Assembly: GCA_005879065.1 (NCBI GenBank)
Contig: VBLU01000089.1
Location: forward strand, 1-24,280
DNA: 24,280 nt
From: Methanobacteriota archaeon
Lineage (GTDB): Archaea; Thermoplasmatota; Thermoplasmata; RBG-16-68-12
Direction: 5' to 3'
The notes under the pieces: model-generated
Databases searched by the model: none
What the model saw: the letters and a program-made list of their open reading frames with translations, nothing else
What the model was told of the DNA's origin: nothing
Made by a program: the position numbers and the translations under genes
Shown: positions 15,427 to 22,296 of the stretch, in pieces
Numbering within the stretch: position 1 is the first letter of the stretch
Layout: each line of letters begins with the position of its first letter

Positions 15427-15775
15427 GTGATCCCCGCTCCCCCTAAAAGCGAGAAGGTTCGTTCTCGACGCGTTTTCCCCGGAGGAAATTCGCGGACGAG
15501 GAGGCCCGTATCAGGGGAGCCCCAGAAAAAGGTTTGTGAAATCCGGGAGGAACAATCGATGCGTGTCGATGGCCCGACTTTTATTCTTGTCCGTTTATGA
15601 TAGCAGCCGTCGAGACCGGATAAAATGTTCACGCTAGGAGCGACACGGCCTCGGTCGCGTGGATCGGCCACGTTCCCTCCAGGTCCGCGGAGATATCGGA
15701 GCCGTATCAAAGCCGTTTTCAAGCTCGGATTCCCACAACCGCACCCTTATCAAATGGGACCCTTGTTCCCGGCCT
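15427..15775. other. 349-base gene-free region; candidate replication origin
   Basis: No gene is visible here on either strand. The region contains an imperfect TTTTCC...GGAAA inverted repeat (15473-15489), a GGGG-AG-CCCC repeat (15514-15523), a minus-strand TTTCAC followed by a T-run and GGGG (roughly 15519-15543) that loosely recalls ORB elements, and an AT-richer patch (15578-15627). Its place beside orc1 and near DP1 makes it the best origin candidate in the window. The repeat matches are weak and I would not call ORBs from them. Confidence 0.35.
15745..15754 (+). promoter_or_regulatory. TATA element CCTTATCAAA of the two-TM protein gene
   Basis: It is centred about 27 bases before the GTG at 15776, which supports that start over the ATG at 15659 further upstream. 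Confidence 0.5.
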
Positions 15776-16327
15776 GTGCCGAAGCGGCTCACGTTCGCAT
15801 ATGGCCGCGCCCAGGTCATCAGCCGCACCTTTTTTCTCTTGGGGTTGATCGCCCTCCTCGTAATCACCGTCGCCATCACTCCCTCGTTTCCAGGCCTCAC
15901 GATTGCCATCCTCGGAGTTGTCCTCGCGGCATACTTCCTTCTGTTCACAGTCTCCCCCTTGATCACGCAGCATTGGGTTACCCGTTCGCGCCTCATCCTC
16001 CGGCAAGGTTGGTACTTCCGGGCCGTGATTCCCTTCTCCGACATCGAGTCGATCACCAGCGCGGACGATGCGGGTCGGACGCGCGTGCCCCTCGGCATCC
16101 ACCGTCCTCTTGGTCAACCCGCGCTCTTCGTGACGGGGGGCCGGACGGGTCTCGTGTCCGTTCGACTGCGCCGGCCGCGGAAGTTCTGGCAGGCATTCGG
16201 GCTATCCGCGACGGAGATCATCTTCGACGTGACCAATCGAGAGGGTTTCCTCGCGGCCCTAAACGAGCGCCGGGCCTCATTCCCGCCAGTCCAAGCCGAC
16301 CGTGCGCACGCCGAGCTTCGGGATTAG
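15776..16327 (+). CDS. Two-TM membrane protein with PH-like cytoplasmic domain
   Basis: Residues about 16-34 and 38-58 are strongly hydrophobic (FFLLGLIALLVITVAI, then IAILGVVLAAYFLLFTV). A ~120-residue domain follows, with ITQHWVTRSRLILRQGWYFRAVIPFSDIESI and a second strand set (ALFVTGGRTGLVSVRL). The order of two helices and then 'L....G......IP..dI..I' resembles bacterial-PH-domain (YdbT-like) membrane proteins. The role is not established. I chose the GTG at 15776 because of the TATA element 22 bases upstream; the ATG at 15659 would add a 39-residue non-homologous leader. The 3' end overlaps the convergent nadE gene by 51 bases, a long but workable overlap. Confidence 0.65.
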   Translation: MPKRLTFAYGRAQVISRTFFLLGLIALLVITVAITPSFPGLTIAILGVVLAAYFLLFTVSPLITQHWVTRSRLILRQGWYFRAVIPFSDIESITSADDAGRTRVPLGIHRPLGQPALFVTGGRTGLVSVRLRRPRKFWQAFGLSATEIIFDVTNREGFLAALNERRASFPPVQADRAHAELRD

Positions 16328-17113
16328 CGGCATCTTGCGCTTGTGGACGCTCGACGCAACGAGGGTCTCGACGTACCGGACGCGATCAAGTGGTACGGCT
16401 GCCTTCTCCGCGATCGCTTCCGGCTCCATCTGAAGCTCGATCCCGAGCAGAACACGATCCAGTTCGTCGTATGTGATGCCGATTTCTCCCTCGTCCGTCT
16501 GTCCGGGCCAAAGCCCCGCGGTCGGGGTCTTGTCCACGATTTCGTTCGGGAGGCCGAGGTGCGCGGCCATCTCGCGAACTTGGGTCTTGTAGAGATCTCC
16601 GATCGGCATGAAGTCCGCCCCCGCGTCGCCGAATTTGGTATCGTATCCAATGAGGATCTCACTCTTGTTGCCGGTCCCCATCACGACGCGGTTCTCCGTG
16701 TTCGCGCCGTAGTATAGGACCGTCATCCGCGCCCGCGCGCGCAGATTGCCCCGGGCGACGGTATCGGCCTCGGACGCCTTGACCCGTTTCTCCATGGCCG
16801 ATGCGATCGGGCCGATGTTCACGATCCGGAACTCAATTCCAATTGCGTTCGCGAACTTTCGCGCGTCTTTGAGATCCCGGCCTCCCTTCCCATCGGGCAG
16901 GGCGAGCGCCAGGACTCGCCCCGGGCCAATTGCGTCCGCACAGAGCTTCGCCACCAAGGCCGAATCGATGCCGCCGCTCAGTCCGAGGATCACGCCGTCC
17001 CGGCCGCTCTCGCGGACCGAGTGGACGATGAACGCCTCGATGATGAAGACTTGTTCCTCCTTGTAACGAGGGACGAGTTCCATCGCAGGCATCCCAACTT
17101 GACCATCCGGCAT
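16277..17113 (-). CDS. nadE: NAD+ synthase (ammonia-dependent)
   Basis: NadE makes NAD+ from deamido-NAD+, ATP and ammonia. The 278-residue protein has the ATP-pyrophosphatase P-loop GLSGGIDSALVAKL (44-57), LALALPDG, the family segment ARMTVLYYGA, VMGTGNKSE and the substrate-binding KTPTAGLWPGQTDEGEIG region. Without an added glutaminase domain, it depends on free ammonia or a separate partner. The ATG at 17113 lies about 25 bases after a minus-strand CATAAAGG; the in-frame ATG at 17092 is an alternative. The 5' region is divergent from the methyltransferase gene with which it shares a TATA element, and its 3' end overlaps the two-TM gene. Confidence 0.93.
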   Translation of the reverse strand: MPDGQVGMPAMELVPRYKEEQVFIIEAFIVHSVRESGRDGVILGLSGGIDSALVAKLCADAIGPGRVLALALPDGKGGRDLKDARKFANAIGIEFRIVNIGPIASAMEKRVKASEADTVARGNLRARARMTVLYYGANTENRVVMGTGNKSEILIGYDTKFGDAGADFMPIGDLYKTQVREMAAHLGLPNEIVDKTPTAGLWPGQTDEGEIGITYDELDRVLLGIELQMEPEAIAEKAAVPLDRVRYVETLVASSVHKRKMPLIPKLGVRTVGLDWRE

Positions 17114-17133
17114 AAACCCTTCCGGCCGCGATG

Positions 17134-17144
17134 CCTTTATGGGC
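17134..17144. promoter_or_regulatory. Bidirectional TATA element between nadE and the methyltransferase
   Basis: CCTTTATGGGC (GCCCATAAAGG on the minus strand) is centred about 25 bases before the nadE ATG at 17113 and about 32 bases before the methyltransferase ATG at 17170. One element may serve both leaderless transcripts. Confidence 0.5.
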
Positions 17145-17169
17145 GACAGTCCGGTTCGTCGCCGGCTGG

Positions 17170-18030
17170 ATGAACGCGAACGAAGCGACCCTCGTCTGGG
17201 TCGATGAGTACAGCCGGATGGCGGAAGCCTACGACAAGAATGTCGCGCCACGGTTCGAGCCGATCGCCCGGGAGGTCGTCCGGCTCGCGGCCCCTAAACC
17301 GAACGAGCTGTTTCTCGACGTGGGGACGGGAACCGGCCTGCTCGCCTGCCTCCTCGCTCCGCTCGTCTTGCCGCAGGGCGTTGTCGCGATCGACCTCGCC
17401 GATAACGCGATCTCGGTCGCGTCGTACCGCGCCGGGAACGCGGGGATTCGCAACATCCGATTCGAGATGCTCGATTCGCGGAACATCGTGTACCGCGGGA
17501 AGCTCTTCGACGGCGCGACGAGCAACCTCGGGGTCCCCGCCCTGGGATACGACCGGGTGTTCCAAGAAGTCCACCGGGTCCTGAAGCCCGGAGGCCGGTT
17601 CGTGTTCAGCGAGTGGCCGACCGAGCCGAATCCGACCTTCGCGGCCGTCCGCGAACTGCTCGGAATCCACGGAACGATGACGCCGTCGAAGGATCTCGCC
17701 CAGGTGCGGGAGGCCGTGCGCCTCGTTCGAACCGATCCGGAGGCGAAGGCCCTCGGCGACCCGGATGCCGTCTTCAAGGCGCTCGACGTAGCGGACTTCG
17801 ACCATCGCGAGGTGGTGAAGAAGGAATTCCCGGTCCGGTTCGCCAGCCTTGAGGAACTCGTCCGATTCGCCGCGTCGTACGGTTGGTACGAACGAGAGCT
17901 GAAAGAAATGAATCCCGAGCGTCGGGCGGCGTTTGATCAGGAACTGGGCGACCGGCTCCAGCCATTCATGCGATCCGACGGCGTGCACGACACATGGAAA
18001 GTGCACGTCTTCGTGGCGCGTCGGGACTAG
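17170..18030 (+). CDS. Class I SAM-dependent methyltransferase
   Basis: The 286-residue protein has the class I Rossmann core: motif I LFLDVGTGTGLLA (47-59), acidic loop VVAIDLADNAI (71-81), LDSRNIVYRGKLFDGAT (101-117) with motif II-like spacing, and HRVLKPGGRFVFSEW (135-149). This UbiE/ArsM-like pattern gives no secure substrate. An upstream in-frame ATG at 17131 sits inside the TATA element and is therefore unlikely. The C-terminal part (about 155-280) is helical and has no recognised motif. The gene is followed after 54 bases by the ABC ATPase, which has its own TATA element, so they are probably separate units. Confidence 0.85.
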   Translation: MNANEATLVWVDEYSRMAEAYDKNVAPRFEPIAREVVRLAAPKPNELFLDVGTGTGLLACLLAPLVLPQGVVAIDLADNAISVASYRAGNAGIRNIRFEMLDSRNIVYRGKLFDGATSNLGVPALGYDRVFQEVHRVLKPGGRFVFSEWPTEPNPTFAAVRELLGIHGTMTPSKDLAQVREAVRLVRTDPEAKALGDPDAVFKALDVADFDHREVVKKEFPVRFASLEELVRFAASYGWYERELKEMNPERRAAFDQELGDRLQPFMRSDGVHDTWKVHVFVARRD

Positions 18031-18051
18031 GGACGAACAGGGGCCGAAACC

Positions 18052-18059
18052 CTATATAC
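18052..18059 (+). promoter_or_regulatory. TATA element CTATATAC of the ABC transporter operon
   Basis: It is centred about 29 bases before the ATG at 18085 and lies downstream of the methyltransferase stop, giving the transporter operon its own leaderless promoter. Confidence 0.6.
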
Positions 18060-18084
18060 GCGGCGCCTCAATGAAACGGCGCCC

Positions 18085-18780
18085 ATGGCCGAGGAGCCGA
18101 TCATCCGCGGGATTGATGCCCACAAGACCTACAACTCCGGCCCTGTGACGGTCCACGCACTTCGCGGCGTGAACCTCGAAATCCCGCGCGGCGAAATGGT
18201 CGCGATCATGGGTCCGTCCGGCTGCGGCAAGACGACCCTCCTGAACTGTTTCTCGGGCCTCGACGACCTCACGTCCGGGGACGTTCAGATCGAGGGCGTC
18301 TCTCTGTCCGGCATGGACGACGATGCGAAAAGCCGGTACCGCTCTCGCCGGATGGGGTTCGTGTTCCAATCATACAACCTCCTGCCCGTCCTCACGGCCG
18401 CCGAGAACGTCGAGCTGCCCCTTCTCGTGGCGAAGGTCCCCGCGAAGGACGCCCGCCGAAAGGCCCTCGTCCTCATGGAGCAGGTCGAGCTCAACGGATG
18501 GGCCGGACACAAACCCGCACAACTCAGCGCAGGACAACAGCAGCGGGTCGCGATCGCCCGCGCCCTCGTGAACGACCCCGCAATCGTGTGGGCGGATGAA
18601 CCGACCGGCAACCTCGACTCGGAGACATCGGCGCAGATCATGGATCTCCTGGTCCACTTGAACCGCGAGCAACGGCAGACCCTCGTCCTCGTCACCCACG
18701 ATGCGATCGTGAGCTCGCGGGCCCATCGGATCCTCCGGATGCGGAACGGACAGATCGTCGAAGAGACGCGGAGCGCCTGA
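18085..18780 (+). CDS. ABC transporter ATPase, MacB/LolD type
   Basis: The 231-residue subunit powers the FtsX-like permease encoded just downstream. Motifs are Walker A GPSGCGKT (43-50), Q-loop Gln95, signature LSAGQQQRVAIARAL (147-161), Walker B IVWADEPTGNLD (167-178) and the H-loop His205. The signature reads LSAGQ instead of LSGGQ, with Ala at the third position. That variant occurs in this family and should not abolish activity. The FVFQSYNLLP motif is typical of LolD/MacB ATPases. The next gene starts 5 bases after the stop, so the two form an operon. The exported substrate is unknown. Confidence 0.93.
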   Translation: MAEEPIIRGIDAHKTYNSGPVTVHALRGVNLEIPRGEMVAIMGPSGCGKTTLLNCFSGLDDLTSGDVQIEGVSLSGMDDDAKSRYRSRRMGFVFQSYNLLPVLTAAENVELPLLVAKVPAKDARRKALVLMEQVELNGWAGHKPAQLSAGQQQRVAIARALVNDPAIVWADEPTGNLDSETSAQIMDLLVHLNREQRQTLVLVTHDAIVSSRAHRILRMRNGQIVEETRSA

Positions 18781-18785
18781 GCCGC

Positions 18786-19244
18786 ATGACCGTGCCGGAG
18801 ATAGCCCTGTTCGCGGTCGTCGTCGGCATCGTCCTAGCCGGCCTCCTGCTCGCCACTCGGCCTCTCCTCGCACGACTCGCGGCGCGGAACATCCGACGCC
18901 GGACGACGCGGGTCGTCATCGTGATCCTCGGGCTCCTCGTCGGCACGGCGGTCATTTCCTCCAGCCTCGTCGTCGGCGATACATTGAGTTACATCTTCCT
19001 CGAAGACGTCTATGTCCGGCTCGGTGCCATCGACGAAATTGTCTCGAACGAGTTCGGCGGCCAACTCTTCTCGTTCGCGGAGACGAACCTCACCCAGATT
19101 CGCGCGGACCTGATTACCGCAAAAAGCCCGGTGGACGGAATCGCTCCCACCTTGCTGAAGGTGATGCCGGTCCGAAACGTCGCGGGCAACAAGGGAAACC
19201 AGCAGATCACGATCATGGGGCTGAACGTGCCGCGGCCGACCTGA
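18786..19244 (+). CDS. FtsX-like ABC permease, N-terminal fragment (frame disrupted)
   Basis: The 152 residues begin with a membrane helix (about 5-25) and the N-terminal signature RRRTTRVVIVILGLLVGTAVISSSLVVGDTL of MacB/FtsX permeases. The start of the extracellular domain follows. The frame ends at TGA 19242-19244. Immediately downstream the protein continues in another frame as DLNATPGQNLTLFYGTTNQ, which reads naturally as the same ectodomain. A single missing base in the G/C-rich 19229-19238 stretch would join the two fragments into a ~946-residue permease. Either the gene is frame-shifted or the sequence carries an error. The ATG at 18786 follows the ATPase stop by 5 bases. Confidence 0.85.
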   Translation: MTVPEIALFAVVVGIVLAGLLLATRPLLARLAARNIRRRTTRVVIVILGLLVGTAVISSSLVVGDTLSYIFLEDVYVRLGAIDEIVSNEFGGQLFSFAETNLTQIRADLITAKSPVDGIAPTLLKVMPVRNVAGNKGNQQITIMGLNVPRPT

Positions 19245-19312
19245 ACGCGACCCCAGGTCAGAACCTCACCCTGTTCTACGGGACAACGAACCAGACGCTC
19301 GTCCACACCACG

Positions 19313-21625
19313 GTGGCAGACATCGTCCGCGATGAGGGTACCGCCTCGTATGAACGACGGGCCATCCTCTTCATGGATCTCCGGAGCGCGCAATCCGCGT
19401 TCAACGAGAATGGCTCCATCAACCTGATCCGGGTCTCGAATGTCGGCGGGGTCGTGGAGGGTGTCGCGGTCTCGGACCAGGTCACACAGGATCTCCGTCT
19501 CAGTATCGCGAGCCACCATCTGGCCCTCCGCGTCCAAGATGCGAAGGCGAGCGGAATCGCACAGGCGGTCCAAATCGGTCGCGCCGCGACGGAGCTCTTC
19601 TTGGTCATGGGCGCCTTCGGAATCCTCGCGGGCATTCTCCTGATCGTGAACATCTTCGTCATGTTGGCCGAGGAGCGCAAGCCGGAACTGGGGATCGCCC
19701 GCGCGGTCGGCTTCCTCCGCCGAGACTTGCTCACCGCCTTCGCGCTCGAGGGGACGTTCTACGCGATCGTCGCAGCGGCGCTCGGTGCCCTCGCCGGATT
19801 GGGCCTCGGATACGTGATGATCTACTTCTTCGACCGACTGGTGCCGCACGGTGACGTCGTCGTCACGTTCCACTTCGATCCCACGTCCGTCATCACGGCC
19901 TTCGTCGCGGGGACCGCGCTCACCTGGGTCACAATCCTCCTCGCGTCCTGGCGCGTAAGCCGCCTGAACATCGTCCGTGCGATCCGGGACCTGCCGGAGC
20001 CTGGGACGCCGGAGCGATCACGCGACGTCCTCATCGCCGGGATCCTCACGAGCCTGGCCGGCCTCGTACTCACGGCCTGGGGCTTCCTCACGGATACAGG
20101 AATCGGGAAAATCCCGGGGCCACCGGTGCTCGCGATCGGTCTCGGAGTCGCAGCGGCCTCCAGGGGATGGGCGCGCATCGCGCTGACCCTGGCTTCCGTC
20201 TTCAACCTCGCCTGGATCCTCACTCCCGTCGGCCTACTGAACCAGCGGACGGACAACGTGTCCGTCGCATTCGTGATGACGGGGATCATCCTCGTCGGTT
20301 CGGGCATCCTGATCGCGGTGTTCAACGTGAGTGAGGTACTGCGCGCCCTCTTGCGACGCGCCAGCCGCGGGGCGGGCCGGCCGGTCCTGACGACCGCGGT
20401 CTCCTACCCGACCGAGAAGCGCTTTCGAACCGGGATGACCGTCGCGATGTTCGCCCTCATCCTTTTCATGGTCACCCTCATCTCGATGGTCCAGGGCCTC
20501 CAGGCCTCGAGCCTCGACACGTTCGTGCGGCAGCAGTCCGGCGGATACGACGTGATCGCGTACACGACCTCATACGGCGAGATCCCGAACTTCCGCCAGA
20601 TGTTGCAGCAAAACTTCAGCGACCGATTGTTCCTAGGCGGGTGGAGCGGGGTGTCGAGCGCTAGTGTGTTGCCCGCGAAGGTCCAATCGGTTGGAGGGAA
20701 CCGGTCGTACGACTACACGCTCTGGGGCGTCGACAATTTCCTGCTCCGGAGCAACGGGTATGGCTTCACGAGCTTCCTGCCTTCGTATGTGAATGAGTCG
20801 ACGGGCCTGCGGGAGGACTTGACGTCCCGGGAGTCGGTCTGGCTCTCCCTCCGGTACAACCACAGCCTCGCCATCGTGGACCGCAGCGCCGCAGGGCCGA
20901 ACCAGTTCGTGCCGGACGAGAGCCGCCTTCGGGTAGTCCCGGGGGATCGGATTCGGGCGCTCGATGGCGCGGGACACACCGTCGACCTGACGATCGTCGG
21001 CGTCCTGGAGCAGGCGCTCCAGTTCACGTCCGGCGTCTTTGTGGACCAGGATGTCGTGCGGGCCGTCTTCCCGGCCCAGGAGCGGTACACGGCATATTTC
21101 TTCCAAATGGACCCGACCGCCGACGTCGGCGCTTTCCGGGCCGATCTCGAACGCGTCTTCTTCCCCTACGGATTGCAGACGATCGACATCCGCGAAGAGA
21201 TCGGTCGAGCCTTCGACGCGTCCCAGCAGGTCCTCACCTTGATGGAGGCGTACCTCGGCATCGGCCTCCTCGTCGGGATCGCGGGACTCGCCGTGATCAC
21301 GCTCCGAGCGGTCGTCGAGCGTCGCACGCAGATTGGTGCGCTTCGAGCCATCGGCTTCACCCGTCGGATGGTTCTCTACGTGTTCCTGCTCGAGATCGCG
21401 CTGATCGCGGTCCTCGGTGTCGGGATCGGGGTCGCCTTGGGGATCGTCTTCGCATACAAGGTCTACCTGGTGTATTTCGCGGACATCGTCGTGTTCAGTA
21501 TCCCCTGGACTCGTCTCCTCCTCATCGTCGGCGTGGCGTCGATTGCCGCGATCGCGAGCACCGCGCAACCGGCCATCCGTGCCTCGCGCATTCCCCCCGC
21601 GGAGGCGCTGCGGTACATCGAGTGA
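19313..21625 (+). CDS. FtsX-like ABC permease, main fragment
   Basis: The 770-residue fragment from the GTG at 19313 holds the rest of the permease; its true frame begins upstream, near 19230. A first FtsX domain of three helices (about 101-235) contains LIVNIFVMLAEERKPELGIARAVGF, a hallmark of the family. Four helices (about 240-340) follow, then a second ectodomain (about 390-650). The C-terminal FtsX domain carries RRTQIGALRAIGFTRRMV and ends ASRIPPAEALRYIE. This double-FtsX layout is typical of large permeases of about 850-950 residues, so most of the protein is intact. It would pair with the upstream ATPase to move an unknown substrate across the membrane or act on the cell envelope. Confidence 0.9.
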   Translation: MADIVRDEGTASYERRAILFMDLRSAQSAFNENGSINLIRVSNVGGVVEGVAVSDQVTQDLRLSIASHHLALRVQDAKASGIAQAVQIGRAATELFLVMGAFGILAGILLIVNIFVMLAEERKPELGIARAVGFLRRDLLTAFALEGTFYAIVAAALGALAGLGLGYVMIYFFDRLVPHGDVVVTFHFDPTSVITAFVAGTALTWVTILLASWRVSRLNIVRAIRDLPEPGTPERSRDVLIAGILTSLAGLVLTAWGFLTDTGIGKIPGPPVLAIGLGVAAASRGWARIALTLASVFNLAWILTPVGLLNQRTDNVSVAFVMTGIILVGSGILIAVFNVSEVLRALLRRASRGAGRPVLTTAVSYPTEKRFRTGMTVAMFALILFMVTLISMVQGLQASSLDTFVRQQSGGYDVIAYTTSYGEIPNFRQMLQQNFSDRLFLGGWSGVSSASVLPAKVQSVGGNRSYDYTLWGVDNFLLRSNGYGFTSFLPSYVNESTGLREDLTSRESVWLSLRYNHSLAIVDRSAAGPNQFVPDESRLRVVPGDRIRALDGAGHTVDLTIVGVLEQALQFTSGVFVDQDVVRAVFPAQERYTAYFFQMDPTADVGAFRADLERVFFPYGLQTIDIREEIGRAFDASQQVLTLMEAYLGIGLLVGIAGLAVITLRAVVERRTQIGALRAIGFTRRMVLYVFLLEIALIAVLGVGIGVALGIVFAYKVYLVYFADIVVFSIPWTRLLLIVGVASIAAIASTAQPAIRASRIPPAEALRYIE

Positions 21626-21663
21626 GAGAGCCCGCACACACTCCATCGGCGTCCGCGTCCTGC

Positions 21664-22167
21664 TCAGGGTGCCCCTTCCTCGGGTCCCTTCAGTTCCAGA
21701 ATGACTTCCTCAATTTCCTTGCCGCGTGCATTCGCGAACCCTCTGTCCTCGCCCGTAACCCGGAAGCCGCACTTTTCCATCACCCGGATGGAGGCGACGT
21801 TGTCCTTGGCGGCGCGGCCATAGATGGGCCTCTTCGTGACCTCGGTCAGAAATCGAGAGAGCGCCCTCGTGGCGATGCCTTGGCCCCAAAATTCCTTTCC
21901 AATCCAGTACGTCACCTCCTGTTTTCCGAACACGTCGTCGACGAACGCTGCGACGTTGCCGACCACGCGGCCTCCGGCCAGAACAGTCCGAATCGTGATC
22001 CGCGGATCGCCCCGGATCTTGGCCCAATGTGCATTGAACGCCCTTCGATCCGCGGGGTCTTTGTGCGTAAACGCCGCCATGCGGACGGCGTCCGGGTCCC
22101 GTTGTTGCTCGAAGAAAATCGGGAGATCTTTGTCCTCCACGAGCCGCAGCCGAACGTCGATCGTCAT
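21664..22167 (-). CDS. GNAT-family acetyltransferase (RimJ/RimL-like)
   Basis: The 167-residue protein has the GNAT fold pattern: an N-terminal RLRLVEDKDLPIFFE, a central beta strand VTYWIGKEFWGQGIAT (85-100) that contains the acetyl-CoA-binding motif (Q-x-x-G-x-A type, GQGIAT), and NVASIRVMEKCGFRVTGE (123-140). It transfers an acetyl group from acetyl-CoA to an unknown amine, likely a protein N-terminus or small molecule. The ATG at 22167 lies only 10 bases after the palindrome at 22178-22195, which would cover the promoter. It is divergent from valS. Confidence 0.9.
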   Translation of the reverse strand: MTIDVRLRLVEDKDLPIFFEQQRDPDAVRMAAFTHKDPADRRAFNAHWAKIRGDPRITIRTVLAGGRVVGNVAAFVDDVFGKQEVTYWIGKEFWGQGIATRALSRFLTEVTKRPIYGRAAKDNVASIRVMEKCGFRVTGEDRGFANARGKEIEEVILELKGPEEGAP

Positions 22168-22177
22168 CCGATCTTCG

Positions 22178-22195
22178 TACCTCTATGTAGAGGTA
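22178..22195. promoter_or_regulatory. Perfect 8+2+8 palindrome, copy 2 (possible operator)
   Basis: The arms TACCTCTA and TAGAGGTA match copy 1 exactly; the two-base spacer is TG instead of AG. It covers -28 to -11 relative to the acetyltransferase ATG, where a TATA box would sit if the message is leaderless, so a bound protein would be expected to block transcription. Regulator and ligand are unknown. Confidence 0.55.
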
Positions 22196-22262
22196 TCTCG
22201 CGGGGCTTCTTCGGCGTTGCCATGGGAGCTCCCTGAAAGAACACGAATGCACGGAACAAGTC

Positions 22263-22270
22263 TTTTATGG
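22263..22270 (+). promoter_or_regulatory. TATA element TTTTATGG of valS
   Basis: It is centred about 30 bases before the ATG at 22297, which favours that start over the ATG at 22267, which lies inside the element. Confidence 0.55.
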
Positions 22271-22296
22271 ACCCCTCGGCTCTCGACGGCCGATCC

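Noticed and set aside
15473..15543. Possible ORB origin-recognition boxes upstream of orc1
   Set aside because: The matches to known ORB patterns are too weak and not clearly repeated, so they are reported only as a candidate origin region.
22224..22233. Short palindrome GGGAGCTCCC between the acetyltransferase and valS
   Set aside because: A 10-base GC-rich palindrome is expected by chance at this base composition; no second copy was seen.
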